Shown piece after piece: positions 1-5,906 of a stretch of DNA of 13,565 nucleotides (within the stretch, counting starts at the first letter, position 1; each line of letters begins with the position of its first letter). The notes under the pieces were generated by a model. It saw only the letters and a list, made by a program, of their open reading frames with translations, was not told the DNA's origin and did no database searches. The translations under genes were made by a program, and so were the position numbers. The DNA lies in assembly GCA_030146905.1 (NCBI GenBank), contig JASLAV010000124.1, positions 1-13,565 on the forward strand, given 5' to 3'. This DNA is from Lentzea sp. (GTDB lineage: Bacteria; Actinomycetota; Actinomycetes; Mycobacteriales; Pseudonocardiaceae).

Positions 1-520
1 CCAGCTCGGCCGCGAGGGCGGCGGTGCCGGGGGAGGAGCCGAGCAGCCACAGCTCGGGCACGTCACCGCCGTGGACCGGTACAGCGGCGGTGTCCTCCGC
101 GTTCAGCAGGTCCCGCAGCTCTTCCAGCTGCTCGCGGTACGGCCGGTCCGAGCGGCGCAGGCGCGACACCACGTGCGGCGGCCCGCCGGGCGCCCGGCCG
201 ACGCCCAGGTCGATCCGGCCGGGGTGCAGGGCCGCCAGGGTGCCGAACTGCTCGGCCACCACGAGCGGTGGGTGGTTGGGCAGCAACACTCCGCCCGCCC
301 CGACCCGCAGGCGTGAGGTGATCGCGGCCAGGTGCCCGGTGAGCACGGCGGGAGCGGAGCTGGCGACCCCGCGCATGCCGTGGTGCTCCGGCACCCAGTA
401 CCGGTGGAACCCCAGCTCCTCCGCCAGCTCCGCGAGGTCGGCCGTGTTGCGCAGCGCCTCCCGCGGCGTCGACCCCTGGACGACCGGAGACGTGTCGAGC
501 ACCGACAGGCGAATCCCCAT
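1..520 (-). CDS. LLM-class flavin-dependent oxidoreductase (luciferase-like), N-terminal part only
   Basis: About 173 N-terminal codons are in the window; the gene continues past base 1. The protein opens with MGIRLSVLDTSPVVQGSTP, then shows the family signatures FHRYWVPEHHG, a PAVLTGHLAAITSRLRVG segment, LLPNHPPLVVAEQFGTLA and RIDLGVGRAPG. These are typical of the bacterial luciferase-like group often called MsnO8-like, which use reduced flavin and O2. The substrate cannot be told. The ATG start lies 19 nt after the stop of the upstream secreted-protein gene. There is no clear ribosome binding site, but TAGCGT lies 6 nt upstream of the ATG, fitting a leaderless transcript. Sure of the family; unsure of the role. 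Read-through from the upstream gene is also possible. Confidence 0.88.
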   Translation of the reverse strand, partial: MGIRLSVLDTSPVVQGSTPREALRNTADLAELAEELGFHRYWVPEHHGMRGVASSAPAVLTGHLAAITSRLRVGAGGVLLPNHPPLVVAEQFGTLAALHPGRIDLGVGRAPGGPPHVVSRLRRSDRPYREQLEELRDLLNAEDTAAVPVHGGDVPELWLLGSSPGTAALAAEL

Positions 521-526
521 GCCCGC

Positions 527-532
527 ACGCTA
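527..532 (-). promoter_or_regulatory. Putative -10 element (TAGCGT) for leaderless LLM oxidoreductase transcript
   Basis: On the minus strand TAGCGT (TAnnnT) is followed by 6 nt and then the ATG at 520. This is the usual spacing when the start codon is also the transcription start in actinobacteria. No recognisable -35 was found. The box falls in the 19-nt gap after the upstream gene's stop. Confidence 0.45.
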
Positions 533-539
533 GAGCAAC

Positions 540-953
540 TCAGCAGCGTTCGTCGGTCTGTCCCCAGTAGACGCCGCCGTCGCCCCACACCTCGCCGTAC
601 GCGCGGGTGCACTCGGTGAGCGTGTCGGTGCCCTTGGACCAGACGTCCTGCTTGTTGGTCCCGTTGACGTTGCTGCCGTAGTCGCGGTCGCCGTTGACGA
701 CCATCGTGGCGCTGGAGTGGAAAGTGCCGGGCCTGGCGGCGTGGGAGTCCCAGACGTAGGTGTAGGCCCAGTTCTTGCCGCAGCCCTTGAACTGCTTGAC
801 CGAGGCGATGGTCGTGCCGTTCTTCTTCACGTACCCGGTGGACCCGATCTGCACGGTCCCCGCGCACCCCGGCGCCGGCTCCGCGTGCGCCGTGCCGGGC
901 GAGACGAGTGCGGACAGCGCCACCACGGGCAGGACCAGCATGACTTTGCGCAT
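540..953 (-). CDS. Small secreted protein of unknown function with four cysteines
   Basis: This encodes 137 aa with a clear Sec signal peptide: basic MRK, a hydrophobic core from about residue 4 to 17, and an AHA site giving probable cleavage after Ala24. The mature part, about 113 aa, has four Cys (30, 58, 115, 137), enough for two disulfides, with the last Cys at the C-terminus. It is rich in Gly, Asn, Trp and Tyr (NWAYTYVWDSHAARPGTF; VWGDGGVYWGQTDERC), suggesting a compact extracellular beta domain. I do not recognise the family with certainty; it is faintly like actinomycete secreted DUF2690-type proteins. The ATG was chosen because it gives the basic n-region; GAGGG lies too close to act as a normal binding site. 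It lies between the isomerase-like gene (58 nt upstream) and the flavin oxidoreductase, same strand. Confidence 0.75.
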   Translation of the reverse strand: MRKVMLVLPVVALSALVSPGTAHAEPAPGCAGTVQIGSTGYVKKNGTTIASVKQFKGCGKNWAYTYVWDSHAARPGTFHSSATMVVNGDRDYGSNVNGTNKQDVWSKGTDTLTECTRAYGEVWGDGGVYWGQTDERC

Positions 954-1011
954 GCCCTCACGGTGACGACCGCTGGTTAGGCCGCGGTAAATCGCCGCCT
1001 TCCCCGTGCGC

Positions 1012-1299
1012 TCACGGCTGGGCGTCCTCGTGCGAGGAGTGGGTCGCCAGCGGGGTCACCTCGACCCGCGTGAACTCCCACAACGGCAACGACGACAGGA
1101 ACGCGTGCAGCTCGTCGTTGGACGGCACGTCGAGGACGGCGATGGTGCTGTACTGCCCGACGACCTGCCACAGGTGCGGCCACACGCCCATCTTCTGCAG
1201 CTCCAGCACCCGGTCTCGTTCCGCCTGGACCAGTTCGGTCCGGCGGTGGGGATCGAGGTCGTGGGGCAACGACACGTCCAAGCGCACGTGGAAGAGCAA
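1012..1299 (-). CDS. Muconolactone delta-isomerase-like protein (CatC family)
   Basis: From the TTG at 1299 this encodes 95 aa, the normal CatC length of about 92-96. The start MLFHVRLDVSLPHDLDP matches the family's MLFHVxMxV opening. The body has ELVQAERDRVLELQKMG, a WPHLWQVVGQYSTIAVLDV strand-turn and the LHAFLSSLPLW motif near the end. CatC isomerises muconolactone in the catechol branch of the beta-ketoadipate pathway, but no catA or catB homologue is in view. Many actinomycete members are stand-alone with unknown substrates, so this is probably a relative rather than true CatC. The TTG is supported by an excellent binding site (AAGGAGG) 5 nt upstream and by the homologous N-terminus; the longer GTG reading is not. 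It is divergent from the XRE operon, with about 125 nt between. Confidence 0.85.
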   Translation of the reverse strand: MLFHVRLDVSLPHDLDPHRRTELVQAERDRVLELQKMGVWPHLWQVVGQYSTIAVLDVPSNDELHAFLSSLPLWEFTRVEVTPLATHSSHEDAQP

Positions 1300-1304
1300 G
1301 GCCA

Positions 1305-1311
1305 CCTCCTT
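1305..1311 (-). promoter_or_regulatory. Strong Shine-Dalgarno AAGGAGG that fixes the TTG start of the CatC-like gene
   Basis: The minus strand reads AAGGAGG, then 5 nt, then TTG at 1299. This is the best ribosome binding site in the window and decides between the TTG and longer in-frame starts. Confidence 0.8.
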
Positions 1312-1398
1312 GTGAAGGCCGCGCCGGTCGCGGCGTGACGGGGATACCCGCTGCGGCGGTCGCCGAAGCGGCGTCCTGACCGGGAGTGGTCCACGGCG

Positions 1399-1408
1399 GA
1401 CGGCCGTC
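1399..1408. repeat. Perfect 10-bp palindrome GACGGCCGTC, possible operator
   Basis: GACGGCCGTC is its own reverse complement and ends 3 nt before the presumed -10 box (TAGCAT, 1412-1417) of the XRE operon. A second small palindrome, GTGG-T-CCAC, lies at 1386-1394. The position suits a repressor or autoregulatory site in the divergent promoter region. Short GC palindromes are common in such DNA, so this is only suggestive. Confidence 0.3.
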
Positions 1409-1411
1409 AAC

Positions 1412-1417
1412 TAGCAT
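1412..1417 (+). promoter_or_regulatory. Putative -10 element (TAGCAT) for leaderless XRE operon
   Basis: TAGCAT is followed by 7 nt and then GTG at 1425, leaderless geometry. It also overlaps the alternative ATG at 1416, an argument against that ATG as the start. No clear -35 was seen. Confidence 0.4.
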
Positions 1418-1424
1418 GGGCGGG

Positions 1425-1859
1425 GTGGTAGCCCAGGGTGAGCAGCCGGCCACGCTGGCCGAACGGCTGGACCGGCTTTTCAAGGCGGTGCGCCCGGCGG
1501 GCCAGCGCGAGTACACCTACGAAGAGGTGGCCGCGGCGATCCGCGAGAACGGCGTCTCGATCTCGCACACCTACGTGTGGCAGCTGCGCAAGGGGTTGCG
1601 CGACAACCCCACGAAGCGGCACCTGGAAGGTCTCGCGCACTTCTTCGGGGTACCGGCGTCCTACTTCCTCGACGACGACAACAGCGGCATCGAGGACCAG
1701 CTGGAGCTGCTGGTGGCGTTGCGCGACAGCGACGTGCGGTCGCTGGCGTTGCGCGCGTCCGGCCTGTCCCCGGCGAGCATCAAGGCGGTGCTGGGCATGG
1801 TCCAGCACGCGCGGTCGATCGAGGGCCTGCCGCCCGCGGAGGACGTGGACGAGCCGTGA
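1425..1859 (+). CDS. EspR-like XRE-family DNA-binding regulator
   Basis: 144 aa from the GTG at 1425 (147 aa from the ATG at 1416, which is also possible). The layout matches mycobacterial EspR: a short N-terminal helix (LAERLDRLFKAVRP), the EEVAAAIRENGVSISHTYVWQLRKG helix-turn-helix with recognition helix around SHTYVWQLR, then HLEGLAHFFGVPASYFLDDD. A helical C-terminal part (about residues 90-135) corresponds to the EspR dimerisation region. Length is close to EspR (132 aa), but this is a relative, not an orthologue. Neither start has a good ribosome binding site, and the upstream TAGCAT supports a leaderless GTG. Its stop overlaps the start of the metalloprotease gene (TGATG), so the two are translationally coupled. 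Likely role: DNA-binding regulator of its own operon, possibly the protease's substrate. Confidence 0.88.
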   Translation: MVAQGEQPATLAERLDRLFKAVRPAGQREYTYEEVAAAIRENGVSISHTYVWQLRKGLRDNPTKRHLEGLAHFFGVPASYFLDDDNSGIEDQLELLVALRDSDVRSLALRASGLSPASIKAVLGMVQHARSIEGLPPAEDVDEP

Positions 1860-2365
1860 TGCGGTGGCGCCGGCTGCGAAGACGGGCCGCTGCCAGGCTC
1901 TCCGGCTTCGAGGTGCCGAAGCCGTTCTCGATCGAGGCGTTGCGCGCACAGGTCGCCGCCGGCCGTGGGCGTGACCTCCACCTGCACCCGTTGCCGTACA
2001 CGGGGGCCGCGGACCTGCCGTGCGGGATGTGGGTGTCGACCGCCAGGGCCGACCACATCTTCCACGCCCGCGGCGCTTCGGCGCTGCACCAGCAGAACAT
2101 CATCCTGCACGAGATCGGTCACATGCTCTGCGACCACACGCTCGCGAACGACGACAACGGACTGACGGCGCTGCTCGGCGACCTCGACCCGGAGGTGGTG
2201 CGGCGCGTGCTCACGCGCACCCGGTACTCGACGCCGGAGGAGCAGGAGGCGGAGATGGTCGCCGTGCTGATCCGCGAGCAGGCGGGCTGGGGCGTGGCGC
2301 CGGAACGTCCCGACGGGGTGCTGGGCGAGATCGACGACGTCTTCGGGCCTTCCGGGATCAGGTAG
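1859..2365 (+). CDS. ImmA/IrrE-family zinc metallo-endopeptidase
   Basis: 168 aa with HEIGHMLCDH at residues 84-93, giving the HExxH zinc site (His84, Glu85, His88). A later acidic stretch (PEEQEAEMVAVLI, about residues 120-132) probably supplies the third ligand. The N-terminus is very basic (MRWRRLRRRAAAR) and no signal peptide is seen, so it is cytoplasmic. ImmA and IrrE/PprI proteases cleave XRE-type repressors to switch genes on, and the gene directly upstream is an XRE regulator. Such genes are often labelled 'toxin' in actinomycete genomes without proof. The ATG overlaps the XRE stop; an adjacent in-frame GTG at 1856 would add one residue. The next gene begins 2 nt after this stop. Family call firm; substrate inferred. 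Confidence 0.88.
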   Translation: MRWRRLRRRAAARLSGFEVPKPFSIEALRAQVAAGRGRDLHLHPLPYTGAADLPCGMWVSTARADHIFHARGASALHQQNIILHEIGHMLCDHTLANDDNGLTALLGDLDPEVVRRVLTRTRYSTPEEQEAEMVAVLIREQAGWGVAPERPDGVLGEIDDVFGPSGIR

Positions 2366-2367
2366 CG

Positions 2368-3537
2368 GTGGACAGGTTCTCCCCGCTCGAGGTCCCCGCG
2401 GTGGTCTTCGCGGTGCTCGTCGTCACCTGGTGCCTCGTCGTGTTCCGCATGCGCTTGGCGGCCCGGTCGCTGCGGGGCAGGCTGGCGGCACTCGCCTTCC
2501 TGTGCTTCGCCACCTCCGCCACCCTCGTCGTGCGGGACCTCCGGTACGGCCTCGACAGCTCGTCCGGCGTACCGGACCTGGCGATCCTGATCTCGGCACT
2601 CGCAACGCTCGCGGGCATCGCCTTCGTGGTCCAGCTCGGGCTTGCCGTCGCGGGGACGAACGTCCGGGTCCTGCGGTCCGCGCAGACGGGGCTGGCGGTC
2701 GTGGCGCTGGTGATGGTGGCGGCGTTCCTGTTCATCCCGAGGAGGCTCGACCAGCCGGACTTCGGCTACTGGCAGCCGACGCACCCCGCGACGCTGGTCT
2801 TCCACCTGGTCGGTCTCACCTGCATGGCGACCGCGGTGGTGACCGGCCTGGTGGCGCTCGGCCCGTTGTGGCGCCACCGCGCCCGCGGGCCGCTGCGGGT
2901 GGCGCTCTTCCTGCTGTGGCTGGGACTGCTGTCGTTCGTCGTCTACGCGGGATGCCGGTACTGGTACGTCATCGCCTACGGGTTCGGGTTCGTGCCGCAG
3001 GGGACCCGCTACGCGACCTACGGTCGGTTCACCGAGCTGGCGATGGCGCTCGGGGTGCTGTTGCTGAGCATGGGCGGCCTGATCCAGGTGGCGCTGAACG
3101 CGGTGCGGTGGCTGCGGCGCCTGCGCGGGTACCGGCGCCTCGGTCCGTTGTGGACGGAGCTGACCGGCGCGGTGCCGTCGGTGGTGCTCGGCACCCCGCC
3201 GCGCTGGTTCGCGGGATCGCTGGAACTGCGGCTGTACCGCCGGACCGTGGAGATCCGCGACGCCCAGCTGGAGCTGGCGGGCCGGGTCTCACCGGACACC
3301 CGTGCGCTGGCCGGCGTGAACCTGGAGGAGGCGGGGGTCGACGACCCGCTCGCGCTGGACGCGTGCGTGCTGCGGATCGGCCTGGCCTCACCTCCCGCGC
3401 TGCACCCGGCGGAGACGTCGGCGTGGTCAGCGGCGTCCACTGTGGATGATGAACTGGCGGCGCTGCTGGCACTGGACGGCCGGATGCGCGACCCGGCCGT
3501 CGTCGCGGCGGCCGGGCGCAGCCTCATGCCCCTGTGA
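2368..3537 (+). CDS. Seven-helix membrane protein, MAB_1171c / DUF6545 type
   Basis: 389 aa from a GTG placed 2 nt after the protease stop. Seven hydrophobic segments lie at about residues 9-26, 39-55, 71-95, 107-123, 142-165, 178-200 and 221-243. A basic linker (WLRRLRGYRRLGPLWTELT) and a cytoplasmic C-terminal domain of about 130 aa follow. The segments YRRLGPLWTELTGAVP and LRLYRRTVEIRDAQLEL are hallmarks of the 'MAB_1171c family putative transporter' (DUF6545) seen beside XRE and ImmA/IrrE genes in actinomycetes. Transport has not been shown, to my knowledge; a sensor role would fit as well. The last 14 bases overlap the 3' end of the convergent DinB gene. Regions of the same frame upstream of the GTG are antisense-like shadow and not real. 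Confidence 0.82.
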   Translation: MDRFSPLEVPAVVFAVLVVTWCLVVFRMRLAARSLRGRLAALAFLCFATSATLVVRDLRYGLDSSSGVPDLAILISALATLAGIAFVVQLGLAVAGTNVRVLRSAQTGLAVVALVMVAAFLFIPRRLDQPDFGYWQPTHPATLVFHLVGLTCMATAVVTGLVALGPLWRHRARGPLRVALFLLWLGLLSFVVYAGCRYWYVIAYGFGFVPQGTRYATYGRFTELAMALGVLLLSMGGLIQVALNAVRWLRRLRGYRRLGPLWTELTGAVPSVVLGTPPRWFAGSLELRLYRRTVEIRDAQLELAGRVSPDTRALAGVNLEEAGVDDPLALDACVLRIGLASPPALHPAETSAWSAASTVDDELAALLALDGRMRDPAVVAAAGRSLMPL

Positions 3538-4030
3538 CGCCGTCGATCCCCTCGCGCAGGAAGTCGGCGTGGCCGTTGTGGCGCGCGTACTCGTGGCAGA
3601 GGTGGTGCATGACCAGCCTGAGCGACACGTCGGCGCCCCACCGCGGCTGGTGGGCCGTCACGTCCAGCGACTCGGCCTCGCGCTCGATCCGCCGCGAGTG
3701 CTCGACCTCGGCCTGCCACGCCTCGAACGCCTCGGACCTGCTCGATCCCGAGGCGTCGTAGGCCACCTGGTAGTCGTTGTCGTCCGACCACACCAACGGC
3801 AGGTCCTCGCCGTTGATGACCTTGCGGAACCACGTGCGCTCCACCTCGGCCATGTGCCGGACGAGGCCGAGCAACGTGAGCGTGGACGGCGGCATCGAGC
3901 GGCGGCGCAGGTCGTCGTCGGACAGGCCGTCGCACTTCATCGCGAGGGTGGCGCGGTGGTAGTCGAGGAACGCGCGGAGCGTCTCGCGCTCGCCGGCGGT
4001 CAGCGGCGGCTCTGGTCGTTCGGTGGTCAC
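3524..4030 (-). CDS. DinB-superfamily protein (DUF664 type)
   Basis: 168 aa from the GTG at 4030 (MTTERPEPPLTAGERETL); a GTG at 4051 would add 7 residues. A four-helix bundle with the DinB metal-site pattern is visible: His59 in LVRHMAEVERTWF and a C-terminal ARHNGHADFLREGIDGVTG carrying His151 and His154. The latter is the DUF664 signature. Relatives include thiol-dependent enzymes such as mycothiol-dependent isomerases and S-transferases, and a metal-dependent thiol role is a reasonable guess, but the substrate is unknown. The gene is divergent from the ECF41 sigma gene (78 nt between starts) and converges with the membrane protein gene, overlapping it by 14 bases. Confidence 0.85.
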   Translation of the reverse strand: MTTERPEPPLTAGERETLRAFLDYHRATLAMKCDGLSDDDLRRRSMPPSTLTLLGLVRHMAEVERTWFRKVINGEDLPLVWSDDNDYQVAYDASGSSRSEAFEAWQAEVEHSRRIEREAESLDVTAHQPRWGADVSLRLVMHHLCHEYARHNGHADFLREGIDGVTGA

Positions 4031-4074
4031 CCGGTGAGTCTTCCACCACACCCGCGAGGTGCCCGGATCGGCGC

Positions 4075-4080
4075 TAACGT
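4075..4080 (+). promoter_or_regulatory. Putative -10 element (TAACGT) for the ECF41 sigma gene
   Basis: TAACGT fits TAnnnT and lies 28 nt before the ATG at 4109, leaving room for a leader with the AAGGGG binding site. No TGTCACA motif is present here, so the sigma gene does not appear to be autoregulated through an ECF41-type promoter. Confidence 0.35.
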
Positions 4081-4108
4081 GGCGGTGCGACGAGGAAGGG
4101 GCGGTCCG

Positions 4109-4972
4109 ATGACGTCACTCGACCAGGCCGAGTCGGTGTTCGCGGCGGCCAGGCCGAGGCTGTTCGGCATCGCCTACCGCATGACCGGCAGCGTGGCCGA
4201 CGCCGAGGACCTGGTGCAGGACGTCTGGCTGCGCTGGCAGCTCGCGGACCGCGACGCCGTGCTCAACCCCGAGGCGTACCTCGCGACGGCCATCACCCGG
4301 CTCGCGATCAACGAGTCGCAGACGGCACGTGCGCGCCGTGAGACCTACGTCGGGCCGTGGCTGCCCGAACCCGTGGACACCGCCGCGGACCCGCAGGTCG
4401 GGGCCGAGCAGGGCGCGGTGCTGGAGCTCGCGGTGCTGATGCTGCTGGAGAAGCTGACGCCGACGGAACGGGCCGCGTACGTGCTGCGCGAGGCGTTCGG
4501 CTACCAGTACAAGGAGATCGCCGAGATCGTGCGGACCAGCGAGGCCGCGACGCGCCAGCTGGTCAGCAGGGCGCGCAAGCACCTGGCGGACGAGCGCCGT
4601 GCTCCCGTCGAGCGCGCCGACCAGCGCAGGCTGCTGGAGGCGTTCGTGGCGGCCGCGCAGGCCGGTGACCTCGCGAGGCTCGAGGAACTGTTCGCGCAGG
4701 ACGTCGTGAGCTACTCCGACAGCAACGGCGCGGTGCGGGCGGCGGGTCGTCCGCTGTTCGGTGCGGCGACGCTGGCGCGGATCTTCGCGGCCTGGGCGCC
4801 GGGCTTCTGGGAGGGCGCCGAGGTGTCGTACGTCGAGGCGAACGGCCAGTCCGCCGTCCGGTTGCGCAAAGACGCGAACACCTACGCCGTGATCACCGTG
4901 ACGGCGTCGGCGGAGGGCATCGACCAGGTGATGTGGTTGGTCAACCCCGAGAAGCTGCACGCGTTCCGCTAG
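4109..4972 (+). CDS. ECF41-family RNA polymerase sigma factor (SigJ-like) with SnoaL-like C-terminal extension
   Basis: 287 aa. Sigma region 2 is at about residues 10-75 (IAYRMTGSVADAEDLVQDVWLRW). The ECF41 linker hallmark YVGPWLPEP is at residues 80-88. Region 4 follows (LTPTERAAYVLREAFGYQYKEIAEIV...TRQLVSRARKHL). The SnoaL/NTF2-like extension covers about residues 175-283 and ends in NPEKL (279-283), close to the ECF41 NPDKL motif. In studied ECF41 proteins this extension, not a separate anti-sigma factor, controls activity. The usual DGGGK-like motif is altered here to DSNGAVR. The start ATG has GAGGAAGGGG upstream. It is divergent from DinB, and the next gene, an SDR, carries an ECF41-like promoter, so it is the likely target. 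Confidence 0.93.
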   Translation: MTSLDQAESVFAAARPRLFGIAYRMTGSVADAEDLVQDVWLRWQLADRDAVLNPEAYLATAITRLAINESQTARARRETYVGPWLPEPVDTAADPQVGAEQGAVLELAVLMLLEKLTPTERAAYVLREAFGYQYKEIAEIVRTSEAATRQLVSRARKHLADERRAPVERADQRRLLEAFVAAAQAGDLARLEELFAQDVVSYSDSNGAVRAAGRPLFGAATLARIFAAWAPGFWEGAEVSYVEANGQSAVRLRKDANTYAVITVTASAEGIDQVMWLVNPEKLHAFR

Positions 4973-4976
4973 GGCG

Positions 4977-5003
4977 TGTCACAACCGCGCGTGCTGTCTT
5001 GTC
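4977..5003 (+). promoter_or_regulatory. ECF41-type promoter candidate (TGTCACA - 16 nt - TGTC)
   Basis: TGTCACA at 4977-4983 matches the published ECF41 -35 element exactly as I recall it. TGTC at 5000-5003 differs by one base from the CGTC -10 element, with a 16-nt spacer. It starts 5 nt after the sigma gene stop and 77 nt before the SDR start. I saw no other exact TGTCACA on either strand in this window. This suggests direct control of the SDR by the adjacent sigma factor. Confidence 0.65.
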
Positions 5004-5007
5004 TCAG

Positions 5008-5040
5008 CTCGTGAACACCCGCAGCGGGCGGGCTCACGAG
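5008..5040 (+). repeat. Inverted repeat CTCGTGA / TCACGAG in the SDR 5' leader
   Basis: Perfect 7-bp arms at 5008-5014 and 5034-5040 flank a 19-nt GC-rich spacer. The left arm falls about where transcription should begin from the upstream promoter, and the right arm abuts the ribosome binding region. It could be an operator for a second regulator or an RNA hairpin. Confidence 0.5.
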
Positions 5041-5053
5041 AGGGACGGAACCC

Positions 5054-5800
5054 ATGAGGATCGTTGTCATCGGCGGCACCGGGTTGATCGGCGGCCAGGT
5101 CGTGAAGCGGCTCGGCGAGCACGGCCACGACGCCGTGCCCGCGTCCCCGAACAGCGGCGTCAACACGGTGACCGGTGAGGGTGTCGAGGAGGTTCTGCGG
5201 GGCGCCGACGTGCTCGTCGACGTGTCGAACTCGCCGTCGTTCGCCGACGACGACGTCATGAGCTTCTTCACCACCGCCACCACCAACCTGACCAAGGCCG
5301 CCGCGGAAGCCGGCGTGGGCCACTACGTGGTGCTGTCGATCGTCGGCACCGACGAGCTGCCCGACTCCGGCTACCTGCGCGCGAAGGTGGCCCAGGAGAA
5401 GCTCGTCGCGGAGTCCGGCCTGACGTACTCGATCATCCGTGCCACCCAGTTCTTCGAGTTCGCCGGTGCCATCGCGAACTCGGCGACCGTGGACGGTGCC
5501 GTGCGCCTCCCGCACGGCGGCGTGCAGCCGATCGCGGCCTCCGACGTCGCCGCCGTCGTCGCCCGCACCGCCGCGACCGAGCCGGTGGGCGGCGTGCTGG
5601 AGATCGGCGGGCCGGAGGAGCTCACGATGGACGGGTGGATCCGCACCGTCCTCAGCCACCGCGGGGACGAGCGCGAGGTGATCAGCGACCCGGAGGCCGA
5701 GTACTTCGGCACGGTGCTGACCGGCAAGCAGCTCGTGCCGAACGAGGGCGCGCAGCTGCAGCCGACGAGCCTGCGGGAGTGGCTGGCCGCCGGGAACTGA
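5054..5800 (+). CDS. NmrA-like atypical SDR oxidoreductase, probable ECF41 target
   Basis: 248 aa, a normal length for this group. It begins with a dinucleotide-binding Rossmann motif MRIVVIGGTGLIGG (G7-x2-G10-x2-G13). Further along are VLVDVSNSPSF, HYVVLSIVGTDELPDSGYLRAKVAQEK with a YxxxK pair, GLTYSIIRATQFFEF and the tail LQPTSLREWLAA. This is the NAD(P)H-binding/NmrA-like atypical SDR type; some members are reductases and some are redox sensors, and the substrate is unknown. Genes next to ECF41 sigma factors are commonly SDR-type oxidoreductases, epimerases or carboxymuconolactone decarboxylases, and a TGTCACA promoter lies upstream. AGGGA sits 8 nt before the ATG. A 13-bp hairpin follows directly. 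Confidence 0.9.
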   Translation: MRIVVIGGTGLIGGQVVKRLGEHGHDAVPASPNSGVNTVTGEGVEEVLRGADVLVDVSNSPSFADDDVMSFFTTATTNLTKAAAEAGVGHYVVLSIVGTDELPDSGYLRAKVAQEKLVAESGLTYSIIRATQFFEFAGAIANSATVDGAVRLPHGGVQPIAASDVAAVVARTAATEPVGGVLEIGGPEELTMDGWIRTVLSHRGDEREVISDPEAEYFGTVLTGKQLVPNEGAQLQPTSLREWLAAGN

Positions 5801-5807
5801 TCGAGGT

Positions 5808-5836
5808 GGACGGGACGCGGCCGCCGCGTCCCGTCC
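5808..5836 (+). terminator. Perfect 13-bp GC hairpin after the SDR gene
   Basis: GGACGGGACGCGG at 5808-5820 pairs fully with 5824-5836 across a 3-nt loop, starting 8 nt after the SDR stop. There is no T-tract, which is usual for actinomycete terminators. It separates the ECF41-SDR pair from the HAF-repeat gene. Confidence 0.75.
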
Positions 5837-5870
5837 GGCCTCTCCCCGGCCGGCTCCGACGGTCCGTGGC

Positions 5871-5876
5871 TACCCT
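5871..5876 (+). promoter_or_regulatory. Putative -10 element (TACCCT) for the HAF-repeat gene
   Basis: TACCCT in the context GGCTACCCTTG is a common actinomycete -10 form. It lies 30 nt before the ATG at 5907, with GAAGGA (5892-5897) as ribosome binding site in between. No clear -35. Confidence 0.4.
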
Positions 5877-5906
5877 TGCCGCGCTTGACTCGAAGGACTC
5901 CTGGGG

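Noticed and set aside
103..867. A 254-codon minus-strand open frame across the secreted protein and LLM genes
   Set aside because: It reads through two recognisable genes in another frame and has arginine-rich, motif-free translation; a GC-rich shadow.
1012..1299. A catechol degradation (beta-ketoadipate) cluster
   Set aside because: Only a CatC-like protein is present; no catechol dioxygenase or cycloisomerase is nearby.
2020..2367. In-frame extension upstream of the membrane protein start
   Set aside because: It overlaps the HEIGH protease in a different frame and has no homology; the real start is the GTG at 2368.
3018..4049. Long minus-strand frame opposite the membrane protein and DinB genes
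   Set aside because: Low-complexity Arg/Pro/Ala translation; the DinB frame carries clear motifs and explains this strand.
4115..4960. Minus-strand frame covering nearly all of the ECF41 gene
   Set aside because: It mirrors the sigma gene and contains no motifs.
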